A DNA stretch of 64,000 nt from Aphrophora alni (taxonomy: Eukaryota; Arthropoda; Insecta; Hemiptera; Aphrophoridae), in assembly GCA_963513935.1 (NCBI GenBank), contig OY740765.1:69846253-69910252 (forward strand), given 5' to 3'. The first letter of the stretch is position 1. Each line of letters begins with the position of its first letter. Positions 12,455-22,545 of this stretch are shown piece after piece. A program made the position numbers and the translations under genes. Under the pieces are notes generated by a model. That model was not told the origin of the DNA, searched no databases, and saw only the letters and a program-made list of their open reading frames with translations.

Positions 12455-13153
12455 TTAGGCGTATTTTTTGTGAGAATTGTGTTCTGTGTGTTTGTTATAC
12501 TGTATAATTTTTCTCATAAGTCAAGCTCAACATTTAATATAGCAAAGCACTAATAAAGTACCAAGTGTTTGACTTAAAACTTGAAGATGTTAAATCAGCA
12601 ATGTTCTTGGGTCTCCTCATTGATAACAAGCTCACCAGGTGTGATAATGTTAATCAAATTAGTGCTAAAATTAGTTCAGGAGTATTTGAACTCCAAAATT
12701 TAAAATATTACTGCAAAACTTCTATTCTTTTAACAGATAACTATGGGCTAGTATATCATCCTTATCTAAACTATGGAATTTTACTTTGGATAAATTAATC
12801 AGTCTATATATTAATCAGTTTATTCTGGAAAGGATCTACTGGCTCAGTTTTACTACTCTGAAAGTTATCATCTACAATTTTATCATAAACAAAACACTGC
12901 TGTGGAGCATTACAATATTTTAGCCAAAATTAACATAAGATTGATTGATTAGCATTTTAGTTGTAAAGTTACAATACTAAACAACCGTATAAGTTAAACA
13001 GAGATAGAATTATCACAAACACAGTATTGGCAATAGAGTGAAAAAAGCTTAACACTGAGATCTTTCATGTAGGAAGCACAATACAGAGAGGTTGTGTTTA
13101 TCTTATAAAAAGTTCAACTGAGCTGGCAAAAGTTAAATTTGCTTAACCCTTTG

Positions 13154-13310
13154 ACCGCCAAGAGCCAATATATCAGGTTTTCCATTATAGTAGTTTACCA
13201 CCAAGAGCCGATATATCGGATTGTGTACTATGATACGTATACCGCCAAGAACCGATATATCGGCCCGGGTACAAATATCATCCGACCGCCGAGAGTCAAT
13301 ATTTCGGTCT
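13154..13310. repeat. Four 43-44 bp subterminal repeats with a palindromic core
   Basis: Units begin ACCGCCAAGAGCC or close variants at 13154, 13197, 13241 and 13285. Each holds a CCGATATATCGG-type palindrome with few changes. The regular spacing at one end of a piggyBac-like element suggests transposase-binding sites; this is an inference. Confidence 0.8.
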
Positions 13311-13639
13311 CCTGCTATATCTTACATAGGATCGCTATTTTTTTATCGATCTTTACAAAATTTGATACATTTGATATGAAAATAATTACTCTACACTTAT
13401 ATATTGAACATTTGTTTTAATTTTGTTATGTTTTATATAATAATGCTTCTGTTGTATGCGAGTGTTGTTGGCTATTTTTGATGAAGTGTTTCCTAAAAAT
13501 GAAAAATCATAGCTTTTAGGTTTTTTTCTAGATATCATTCAAATTTTACTGAATGGTTTGATATAACACAGTGTATTATAAATAAATATTAACTTCATTA
13601 CAAAATCGTTATATTATATGTGTTTATTACATGTCAAAG

Positions 13640-13691
13640 TCAATAATAATATATTATAATATAATAATATTTATAATATATAAATAATAAT

Positions 13692-13749
<58 letters not shown>
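13640..13749. repeat. TA-rich tract with (TA)n microsatellite
   Basis: An AT-only stretch ending in a long uninterrupted TA run at about 13701-13748, inside the piggyBac-like element. Confidence 0.9.
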
Positions 13750-13750
<1 letters not shown>

Positions 13751-13964
13751 TTTATATGTATACACTTTAAAAAAATTAATTTTGCTTTTCAATATTTCCG
13801 ATTTTGGTAATATTGGTAATATTCGAACTCTACTGCAAAAAAATAAAATAAAACACATGACACAAGAAACACTGGCATTTAAGATTATCCACTCACCACA
13901 TAAGCCTGGCTGTGAAGACTAAAACTGTACAGTAGTATGTGGCAGTCAAGGGGTCAATAATGGA

Positions 13965-14640
13965 GTGAACTCTTTTGGCAACATTATGTTTAGTTCTAAC
14001 AAGGACAAAGTAGAAATCATATTGTTTCACAATGAAGTTCACAGAAATATTCATGAAGCAGAGTGCAGCCACCCAGATAGGTTTGTATGTCATAGTTATG
14101 TATTATCAGTGGTTGAGAAATTCATCATTATTTTTAATGATAAAGGTGATAAAGGATGCTCCATGGTTGATTGCATGTAGGGACAAATGTACATGAAATT
14201 TTTGTTTTGGTCAAGTTTTCAGCCAGATCAAAAGAAATAAACAGTGTAAAAACATTCCACAAACTTTATCGCTAATCCATCGCCAAAATCAAACCAGAAC
14301 TATTTCGCCACCAAAAATTTCATTTCAGTGGTTGTCAATCAAAAAGTGAAAATAAATTATAGACGCTGTTTTCGAAAAAATAATACTTGAATAGGGCCTA
14401 AACTTGCTTTGCTTGTAACATAAAAGTGTCTTCAGCTTAATCGCATTTGATGAATATGAGTTTTTGAATGACAAGGTGAAGGTTCATTTAGTTTCTTTGC
14501 CTGAATATGAATAGTTTTTTTACTCGTGATTTTGCACACAGGTTGGGTTCATTAATCTTCTCATTTTACTAAAATTTTAACAAAAGCAGTACCGGTATAG
14601 CCAATTTTTGAAATTACTTTTTTAAACCAATTTTTTCATC
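13965..14640. repeat. Diverged dispersed repeat, copy 1
   Basis: Aligns by eye, with gaps, to 17480-18100. Shared blocks include GGACAAAGTAGAAAT, ATATTGTTTCACAATG, TCAGTGGTTGAGAAATT and TTGGTCAAGTTTTC, then a CACACAGGTT...TCATTAATCTTC block. Both copies can be read in the same frame with conserved residues (K-D-K-V-E, I-L-F-H-N, L-S-V-V-E-K-F), so an old coding element is possible. No family is recognised. Confidence 0.65.
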
Positions 14641-14871
14641 TTTTAAGGATAACATTTTTTTTAAATAGTATTTTTTTTGTTTATTTTCTGATGACAGCTA
14701 ACCCGTAGTTTTGATTTATCAAAAAAATATGAAAAAATATTCTGAGATATGGCCAAAATATGTTTTTTTTTGACTCAGGGAACTACAAAACGGATATATC
14801 TCTAAAAAATTCTACATCAATTTTTTGAACCATCACATAACATTCTCTAAACAATGTATGTATGAAAAAGT

Positions 14872-15090
14872 CAAAACACTCCTGTGGAATGTTATAATAT
14901 TTTAACCAAAATTAATAGAAAAATAATTGATTAGTTTTTTAGTGTCGAAGTTATGATATTACAACACCATACAAGAGATAGAATTATAACCAAATCAGTA
15001 TTGACAATAGAGTGAAAAATCCTTAACTCTGAAATCTTTCATCTAGGAACCAAAATGTAGAGGTGCTGTGTTCATCTCTTAATCAACTAT
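14872..15090 (+). pseudogene. Second copy of a LINE 3' coding end
   Basis: Corresponds to 12890-13110 (the C-terminal region of the LINE at 11840-13143) with many small differences. Shared blocks include ATTGATTAG, GAGATAGAATTAT and CAATAGAGTGAAAAA. It is a remnant only; no open frame remains. Confidence 0.6.
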
Positions 15091-15129
15091 TCTTTTACTT
15101 ATGAAATTTTTGCAACAAGTTTTAAATGT

Positions 15130-15700
15130 GATAAGGTTATTTCTACATATAAAAAAGGTGATGCAGATAATATGGTCAACTATAGTCCAATATCTTTGTT
15201 GTGAATTTTTCAAAATTATTTGATGCTGTAATTAAAAACAGATTTTGTATGTATTGCGAGAAATTTAATCTTCTTAGTTCAATACAAAATGGGTTAAGAA
15301 AAGAAAAATCTACAGAACAGTTATCCATAATTTTGTGTGTAATGTGCTTAGCGGTTATGAATGTGAAGGAAATGTTTTCAGCATATTCCTTGATTTAAGT
15401 AAGGCGTTTGATATGGTAAATCACAAAATTCTTTTGGAAAATCTTGTTTTTTATTAATACATGGATAGCAAATAATTGGATTAAGTCATTCCTAGAAAAC
15501 AGAACACGAATAAATGGTCTCTGTATCATATGCAAACTCTCAAGGAACTAAACAATTTTATTTATCCAATGTTATGAAGGTCAATAATGGTGTTCCACAG
15601 AGATCAGTACTTAGGCATCTATTGTTTTAAACTTATATTAATGACATTATTCATAATTTAAATAATACACATTTTGGAGCTTTGTGATGATTATTATTAT
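15130..15700 (+). pseudogene. Decayed jockey/CR1-like reverse transcriptase, 5' half
   Basis: In shifting plus-strand frames: Y-K-K-G-D-A-D-N-M-V-N-Y-S-P-I-S-L-L (15145-15200), a F-S-K-L-F-D-A-V-I block (15200-15240), D-L-S-K-A-F-D-M-V-N-H-K (15390-15430), W-I-K-S-F-L-like (15478-15500), N-N-G-V-P-Q-R-S-V-L (15586-15615) and Y-I-N-D-I (15635-15650). These are the N-terminal to middle RT blocks in correct order. The copy stops before the catalytic A-D-D. It is the same broad family as the LINE at 11840-13143. Confidence 0.72.
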
Positions 15701-15745
15701 TAATTCTGATAACCAGTTTTATCCCCTAGACATGAAAATCTCAGC

Positions 15746-16951
15746 TTAAAATACTGTACAATACCTACCTAAGCTAGCTTCAAAAGATGTCCCATTGGTT
15801 TGACGGTATACACTGTATTCAGACAGATGATCATGCAATGATCCGTCTGTGTAACAAACAATCTGTCCTGGACATACCGCTAGCTTGCCATCTTTCCAGT
15901 CATTCCATGTGTTGGAAAGAACTATAAAAGGTCGAGTAAACATATACTCAGTGTGCATGCTATCAGATAGAATGTCAAACACCGAATCCTTCAAGACATT
16001 ATTGATGATTTCAGAATCCCCCACCTCAGTGATGTTCCCCCTCCATTCACCATGGTTATGAAGCCTATAGTCAGCTTGTCTCATCTCCAAAAATATGTAT
16101 ATGTCTAGAGTCAGCAGGCTTAACTAAACCTCTAAGACAACTGTTGGTATGATTTTATAAACTCCGGTGACCGGTATGCATCACAGCCATTGCAAGCTTT
16201 CAAGTATGCTGCCTGCTGTAGTTTGTGCCACTTTTGACCACCATACCAGGGAAACGTACGTCAGTTGAGGTCTGACGATCCCCATGTGTATCCAGGGAGA
16301 GACCCTCGGTTTTAATCCCCATTCATATCCTATAAGGTACATCGTTACTATTAGTGACAACTTTGCCTTAAAGATAGGATGGTCCAGATGGGAATTCCAC
16401 ATCAGTTTTTTATGCACCACATCAGATAACTCCCAGATATTTCACCATCTGCAAAATACCCAATCTTGTTCCCTTTAGCCATACATTTTCTTTACCCATG
16501 GTTTTCTTCCTGCTAAAGGGGGCAATCACTGTTTCGGAATGGCTCTGCATCAAATGAGATGTAGATGAAGCTCATAATAAAGCCTTGCTTCTCACCCCTG
16601 TTGTGCCAGGTAAGCCGAACCATCATTATATCTCTGGAATAAAAAATTATTAACAGAAAGCTATGTATCCCTTTACCTACAAGTACATAAGTTCTTAAGT
16701 TAGGCGAGGAATTACAAAAAATATGCTTACCTTTTGCATTTCCCAGCCCGGCTATCTGACCTTTGTGAATCCATGGTTCTTGGATGAAGGCTATGTTGAT
16801 GCTGTCCTTTAGGAAGTGCTGAGGCAGCCTTATTGTTCTGAAAGTTTATTTGGTAGCCTGACCATCCCTTGGTTTCCCACTCTTTTCCACCAGGAGTGAA
16901 TATTACAATTAGTGATGTTATTTTAGGAATAAAAAAAGGTATGCATATCAC
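15746..16951 (-). pseudogene. LINE with endonuclease, RT C-terminus and RNase H; internally deleted
   Basis: Reading on the minus strand, the right end (16951-16727) gives F-Q-N-N-K-A-A-S-A and, in another frame, I-Q-E-P-W-I-H-K-G, which is the start of an AP-type endonuclease. After only about 250 bases, 16420-16181 gives R/K-L-M-W-N-S-H-L-D...W-G-L-K-P-R-V...I-V-R-P-Q-L-T-Y, the region after the RT catalytic core. 16090-15746 ends with C-Y-T-D-G-S, the first active-site block of RNase H. The rest of the endonuclease and nearly the whole RT are missing, so this is a deleted copy. Clades with RNase H include R1/I/LOA types; the exact clade is not settled. Confidence 0.72.
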
Positions 16952-17479
16952 TTATGACAAGTCAATCATACTCATGTAAAGAACTTTTTTAAATATTGCC
17001 ACTTCCATGCATTTACAGAATGGATCTTATTTGATAAGGTAACAAATTCAATAACATCAGTTCTTTGCATTTATTTAATGTCCAGAATCATCATAATTTT
17101 AGAATAAAATAATCCACTGAAGCCAAAACACAGAAATGAGTTAACAACATTGGTGTAAAGTTCCATCACAGACTTTCAGAGGGAATTAGAAACGTAACTT
17201 CTAAAATAAACGTTGTTATACTATAAAATACATGTGCAAACATAGAAGAATGACAGGAGTTATTTGTTATATTGTCAAGTGAATATGAAAATGTTTCATT
17301 GTGTTTGTTTTCTATTTGTCTAATTTTAATATTATTAAATGTAACATTTTTATTGTAATATATTTATTATTTTTTAATTATGTATATTAGAAATATTAAA
17401 TTTTTTGTAATTATTTTAGGTTAGACTATATATTATGGCTCATGTTATACAATTGTTAATTGTCACCAACAAATGAAAT
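16952..17479. other. Non-coding, nothing recognised
   Basis: AT-rich DNA with no recognisable coding or repeat signal. Confidence 0.55.
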
Positions 17480-17937
17480 TGATAAACTGTTTTGGCAACT
17501 TCGTGATTGGTTCTGTTAAGGACAAAGTAGAAATGATATTGTTTCACAATGTAGTTCTCAAATATATTCATGAAGTAAAGTGCTGCCACACAGTTAAGTT
17601 AGGCTTGTATGTCATTGTTATGTATTTATCAGTGGTTGAGAAATTTATCACAATTTTTTATGATAAAGGGTTCTCCACTTTTGTGAAACTTCTGTTTGGT
17701 CAAGTTTTCTCATTCACACATCCCCAAAATCAAATAAAAACAAACCAACATTAATCGTCACCAAAAATGTGAGTTTAGTATTTGAAAATGACTCATGGAT
17801 GCCATCTTTTAAAAAAATATTAAAGGGACTAAACGAGCTTTGCTGTGCCATAAACACATTCTCAACAAAAATCATACCTGATTAAAATCTAATGATGGCA
17901 GTCAAGGTTCTTTTTTGGGTCAATTATTCCCTAAAAG

Positions 17938-17982
<45 letters not shown>

Positions 17983-18100
17983 TATATATATATATTTTAC
18001 TTATGATTTTTCACACAGGTTCAGGTCATTAATCTTCATATTTCACAAAAATTTGAATAAAATCGGTGCAATTGATTTTATAAAATTACATATTTTATAA
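17480..18100. repeat. Diverged dispersed repeat, copy 2
   Basis: Counterpart of 13965-14640. The open frame 17473-17754 covers the best-conserved part. A (TA)n run at about 17940-17993 is absent from copy 1 and is a later expansion. Confidence 0.65.
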
Positions 18101-19636
18101 TACCCTGATGGACAATTTTTGGTTTCTTACCGATAACTCATAACCAGGGAAATTTTGAATGGGGTACTAGAAACATATTTTAAATGCCCCATAAAAGAAT
18201 ATAAGGAACTGCTTCTTTGGAATTTTAAGGGAACATAGATATTTCACATCCCTCTTTTTTTATACTAATGTTTAGCCTCTTTTTTACATTAAGTTATTTA
18301 CATCATAAATCAAAATCAGGGATAAATACAGCTTTTTTGAGTTTTTATTGGCAGTAATTTTGAATAAGGGCAAATTATGTAGGTAATTTTTTAAGTAAGA
18401 ACCGTTTTGTTACAGATCACAGACAAATTTATTAATAAACAAAATTTCAACTGGCAATACAAACTTCAATATTTCTATACTTTTATATGTAATCTCCATG
18501 GAGATCTAAGACCATGTTGAGACATAGCAGAAGTTTCTTGATATCTTCATCACAGAAGTCTTGTCGCCTGTCCATTTATCCACAACTGATTTCTTCAATT
18601 CATCATCATTTGCCAATACCGTCTTTATCCCACCTGGGACAAATCTACTTGTACTGGAACTCAAGAAAAACAATATCATACATTACAGATTGTGAAACTT
18701 GAAGAAAAGCTTGATATAGTTCATCAATAGTGAAATGCCTGTTTTCACAATTTAGCCATCTAGATTGTGACTCGTCATTAATATCAGTTCTTCCTTCAAT
18801 AAACTGTCTTTTCTGTCTGTAATGTTTCTTTAGGCACACACATTGCCCTTGTTCATCCCCAATCCCTTATACACTTCCACAAATTATTGATGAATTTCAG
18901 CAGGATGAATATTTTTTGTGTTAAAAAACTTACCACACAGCAAAAAATGTTTGAATTGCCCCAAAAAGTGTTTTTTTTTTTTTGTTTTGTTTTTTTTAGT
19001 AAGGGCAGAAATTTTGCCACATGCCAAAACTTACTTCTGTTAGTATTATCAATATTACCAAAAACAGGTTTTTGAATTTTTACTCCTTTGAACGTTAAGA
19101 GGAGGATAGTACTGTTTTAAAACCTGGTATATATATATATTTTTGAGACTTACTAGGTCCAAATCACTGAGATGAATGAAGCTAGTGAAGGCAGTCAGTG
19201 CAAACCCACCAGCATAGAATTATAAATACCATAACTCGAATAAATAGAAAATTTGAGGCCTTCAAGATTTAGTATCTGTGTGTAACAGTTTAAAAAACAG
19301 GGCTCTACAGATACTATGATAGTTTTTTTTCAATTGTTGATATATTGCAATGTTTATTATTGTAATGACTTTGAAACACGTTTTTAAAAAAGCATATTAC
19401 TCAATTAATGGTGTGTGTACCATCAGTGGTGCAAGATGGTGATGAACATAGTCCTAACAAATTGGTCAGCCGCTTACTTGCTTTTTATCACTAGGGCTTT
19501 GAATAACCTTAGACCACCATTTTACATGAAGACAATAATTTTCCACATTTCCTCCTAAAATTTTCCTTCCTGTTAATTACATTTTAAGCTTCTTATGTTT
19601 TATAGTGTCTAGAATTAATAACTGTTTCAATTGTAG
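18101..19636. other. Upstream flank of the Kank exon; one unrecognised open frame
   Basis: Presumably intron or 5' region of the Kank gene. A minus-strand frame at 18839-18645 (64 codons, basic N-terminus K-K-H-Y-R-Q-K-R) has fairly protein-like composition but no motif that I recognise. It could be a transposon scrap. A (TA)n run lies near 19127-19140. No other feature was seen. Confidence 0.45.
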
Positions 19637-19896
19637 GTTTATCAAGTTACCATTCAAGTGAAGATCTGAGAAGCCGAAGCAAAGGATTAAATAGATATCC
19701 TCCTTGTGATTGCTGTCCGTATGGATATCACATTGATCTGGATTTTGTTCGCTTCTGTGAAGCAATGGCTAAAGGTACAACTGGAGATTCAGCCAGCAAA
19801 CAAAAAAGAAGGGAAAGACGACGCCAGAGACAGTCAATGGAAGTTATGCTGGGTTTGGAGAGTCCTATTTGGAACTATGGCAATACAACCCTTCAG
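19637..19896 (+). CDS. Kank: Kank exon with the KN motif
   Basis: A 260 nt internal exon between a consensus acceptor (TTTCAATTGTAG|) and a donor (CTTCAG|GTTTGTG). It is open throughout in one frame: two bases complete a split codon, then 86 codons follow. It encodes C-D-C-C-P-Y-G-Y-H-I-D-L-D-F-V-R-F-C-E, the KN motif that defines Kank proteins (talin-binding adaptors at focal adhesions in vertebrates). After this come a strongly basic stretch (K-Q-K-R-R-E-R-R-R-Q-R-Q) and S-M-E-V-M-L-G-L-E-S. A serine-rich lead-in precedes the motif. Composition is clearly less AT-rich than the surroundings. The donor is phase 0 and joins in frame to the exon at 45580. The start codon, further 5' exons and the ankyrin repeats are not seen in this window. 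Confidence 0.85.
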
Positions 19897-19999
19897 GTTT
19901 GTGAATTTACCAAATAATTATTTCAATAACTGTTAACCTATTTCCTTGATTTCAGTTAAGTTCACATATTTACTAATAATCTAACTACATACTTCTGTG

Positions 20000-20059
<60 letters not shown>

Positions 20060-20769
20060 GTAATAAAATTGGTTAGATGTAGAAGATACCAAAATGTGTT
20101 TATCATGGAGGGATATTCAAATTTATTAGCTCAATTAGAAAATTGTTTTACTTTAAATATAATAACTAAATATAACTAATGTCCATCTTTTTTGATTGTA
20201 TGTTTTGTTCATAACATGCACTAAGTAGAAGTAGTAGATGTATCTGCTAATTTTAAGAAAATATACAAAATGTAACTTTTTATAAATACTTCCAAAACAA
20301 AAAATATTTATTAATTTAAATCTTGAATATATAAATAATCCACAGAAAACCTCAAAGCAATGGTAAAGTGGCCGATTTACAGATAAATGGAGACAGAGAC
20401 AGAATAAGGACTTCATTTTGTATTCTATTTAGCACATATATATGACACAACCAAATCTTGGTGTAGGTAAAAAAGAATATGTGAATGAAGATAGAGAAGA
20501 GGATTTAATTATACTTCTACATAGTAAATTGATATGATCCGACAAAGTCTCGAGGCTGTGATAAAGCAAAGAAGATATTGTATGTAATCAAGTCCAGTTT
20601 ATAATATTAGAACATCATTTTCAATAATATATAGTAAGTGGAGAAGATCTTAAAAATATTTCATGGTTATGGTAAATAAATGAAATTATTGAGTGGAAAA
20701 GAGTCCAAAATAGAGTTTAGGATTTATTGTTGTTGATGTTGCGATAAGGGTGAATTATATTCCAACTTA
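19897..20769. other. Start of the 25.7 kb Kank intron
   Basis: Intronic sequence with a (TA)n microsatellite at about 20001-20054 and nothing else recognised before the LINE at 20770. Confidence 0.6.
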
Positions 20770-22100
20770 GAGAGATCTATTGTGCTCTCCTACTTCTACT
20801 TAAATGGGGAATTTCCGCCCACAGAAGTCCCTCCAGCCCTAACCCCTTTAGGTAGTACAGCACACAAAGGGGGTCAAAGGCAAATATCCTCTTAACATCG
20901 ATCTGGTACCACCACAGACTCTAGTTTTTTTGTACATCACTGCACCACATTCGAGTAATAGATGGTGTGGGATCTCCTCTCCCTCTTGGCAGAATCTATA
21001 GGTCCCTCTACTCTGATCCTTCTGAGGTGTTCCTTGAGTATACAATACCCCAATAGAAACTCTGTGAATATTTTAAACTTATTTTTACACAACCTGATGC
21101 ATGCTTTTGACCTTCTCCTTTTGTTATTTCCTAGGAGTTCTTTGGACTGAAGTAGCTTTCCTCATCACCTCTATAACATGTCTGTTCCATCAAAGTTTTT
21201 TTGTCTAATGTTACTCCTAGGTATTTTACTTCTGACTTCCATTCAATGCTTGATTCATTGAGTGTGGTTTTCTTCATGTACCGAAGCTTTATTCTCATTA
21301 TCATTATATTCATTGTTGTTTAGCCTTAGAACTACATTAATTTTACAATAAATATCTTTTTCAGTCTTCTTTAAATGATATTTTATATTAAATGGCTCCA
21401 TGTTTCACTGCCACAAGCCAGTGTCATTCTCCTTGTGAATGACACCGTAGTGGTTTTTGGTTGATTTATGTTCAGCCTGACTCAGATGTACCTCCTCCTG
21501 CACCCTATATTATATCATAGAGCATTCTCTCAACTTTACCTCTGGCTACATGATGATGTAGCCCGCATACCCAAAACAAGAAAGTCAATGATCGGTCAGT
21601 TGGCCAATCAACTCGTCAATGACTAGGATCCACATCAAGAGAAAAGTACACCTCTCTGTGTTGTACATACATGAATGGTGCTGCTGCTCAGCCATTTTTG
21701 AACCATTCTTATAAGCAACAAGTTGCACAACCATGGTTGTTAGTTTGTCTACCTCTCTTCTCACCAGAGTTATTTTAACAACCTCAAAAGATCCTTCTAT
21801 ATGACAAATGCACAAATAATAATTTCTTTCTTTTCTATCCACTTCTAGACCATTTCTGTCAGCTTGTACAGTATTATTTCTTTGGATCTGCCCTTGTATG
21901 AGTGCTGATGTGGGTGTAAAGGCACCTTTTCCAAAACTCCTATTCTTAAATAATTGTCTCTACTGTCTTCAATAAGAATTATATAAAGCTCCAGTCTGTA
22001 TAATTTTGCCATGATTTATCCTTCTTCCCAGCTTTGGAGATAAAGATGACTAGCCCCCTTATCCAATTTCTTGGTTTATATGCAATTTTGAAGCTGCTTC
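20770..22100 (-). pseudogene. LINE relic A (R1/jockey-like), RT to C-terminal zinc region
   Basis: Minus-strand blocks in order: W-I-R-G-L-V-I-F-I-S-K-A-G-K-K-D (about 22070-22020), F-L-L-K-T-V-E (about 21970), a H-I-E-G-S-F-E block standing for D-I-E-G-A-F-D (21795-21770), W-K-S-E-V-K-Y-L-G-V-T-L-D-K-K (21240-21195), and the C-terminal C-x-x-C/H region C-R/F-C-Q-E-G-E-E-I-P-H-H-L-L-L-E-C-G (about 20995-20940). The Y-A-D-D block was not found, so parts of the RT are deleted. Multiple frameshifts are present. It abuts the 3' end fragment at 22119. Confidence 0.72.
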
Positions 22101-22118
22101 TAGTTATATTTACATAAC

Positions 22119-22175
22119 ATAACATAACAACTTTATTGCTTTAAAGTACAGTGTACATAAGCAACATGGTGACCA
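22119..22175 (-). repeat. LINE 3' end fragment, copy 1
   Basis: Shares AACTTTATTGCTTTAAAGTA and CAGTGTACATAAGCAA plus ATGGTGACCAT with 22482-22545. Read on the minus strand, both copies end in AATAAAGTT and a TTATG-rich tail, as expected for a LINE 3' terminus. This copy is followed by sequence to about 22480 that may be a separate 5'-truncated LINE insertion. A (TA)n run lies at 22184-22201. Confidence 0.7.
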
Positions 22176-22481
22176 TATTGTATATATATATATATATATA
22201 TACAAAAATATAATCCCATACAGCGGATATCCGTTGTAACACATACACATTTTTTAACGGAAGAATATTCAAACGTCTAAAAGGAGGTAATGTATGCTCT
22301 CTTTTAAATTTATTTGAAAAGATACGAATAAAATTCTTCTGCAGTATTATTACTAGTTTTACTGATGTGAAGTATGCTCCTCCCTAAATTGTAAGTCTAT
22401 ATTCTAATTTAGAATTTATAAGGGAATAATAAATCGTCTTAAGTAACTTGCTATTGCATACATATCTAAGCATATAAACAT

Positions 22482-22545
22482 AACATAATAACTTTATTGC
22501 TTTAAAGTACAGTGTACATAAGCAAGATGGTGACCATTTACAAAA
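22482..22545 (-). repeat. LINE 3' end, copy 2 (end of LINE relic B)
   Basis: Same 3' terminal sequence as 22119-22175, here contiguous (in minus-strand sense) with LINE B. It marks LINE B's 3' end, with AATAAA near the terminus and a short TTATG-type tail. Confidence 0.68.

Larger units (their letters stand above)
12228..12539. mobile_element. 312 bp foldback insertion carrying two hammerhead motifs, 13 bp TSD
   Basis: The insertion is bracketed by the perfect 13 bp direct repeat TAGCAAAGCACTA (12215-12227 and 12540-12552). Its arms, 12228-12349 and 12373-12502, are near-perfect inverted repeats around a short spacer. A 37 bp tail (12503-12539) lies to the right of the right arm. Each arm encodes a hammerhead ribozyme motif, pointing outwards from the centre. 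The layout resembles the inverted terminal repeats of Penelope-like elements, but no coding sequence is present. I infer a non-autonomous, PLE-related retroelement inserted into the LINE coding region. Confidence 0.85.
11840..13143 (+). pseudogene. Jockey/CR1-like LINE, 3' part, split by a foldback insertion
   Basis: Plus-strand RT motifs include W-L-Q-S-F-V-D and G-V-T-Q-G-S-V-L-G-P-V-L-F at 11880-12030. F-T-D-D stands where the family has F/Y-A-D-D (12070-12082). A F-N-P-E-E-T-K block follows at about 12180. The element is then interrupted by the insertion at 12228-12539. It resumes with F-D-L-K-L-E-D-V-K and F-L-G-L-L-I-D-N-K-L-T (12568-12640), N-Y-G-I-L-L-W (12770), and the degraded C-terminal region to about 13143, where the next piggyBac-like element begins. 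Stops and frameshifts show it is dead. The C-terminal part (12890-13110) recurs at 14872-15090. Confidence 0.75.
13147..13953. mobile_element. piggyBac-like non-autonomous element, 807 bp
   Basis: The left end is TTAA followed by CCCTTTGACCGCC. The right end, read inwards on the minus strand, is TTGA followed by CCCCTTGACTGCC. The ends therefore form imperfect 13 bp inverted repeats with CCC(T/C)TTGAC as in piggyBac elements, and a TTAA target with one change on the right (TCAA at 13954-13957). No transposase is encoded. The left end carries four direct repeats (separate entry) and the middle a long (TA)n tract. Confidence 0.75.

Noticed and set aside
13154..13310. CRISPR-like array of regularly spaced repeats
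   Set aside because: The units are adjacent 43-44 bp degenerate repeats at the end of a TTAA-flanked element in a eukaryotic context; there are no distinct spacers and no cas genes.
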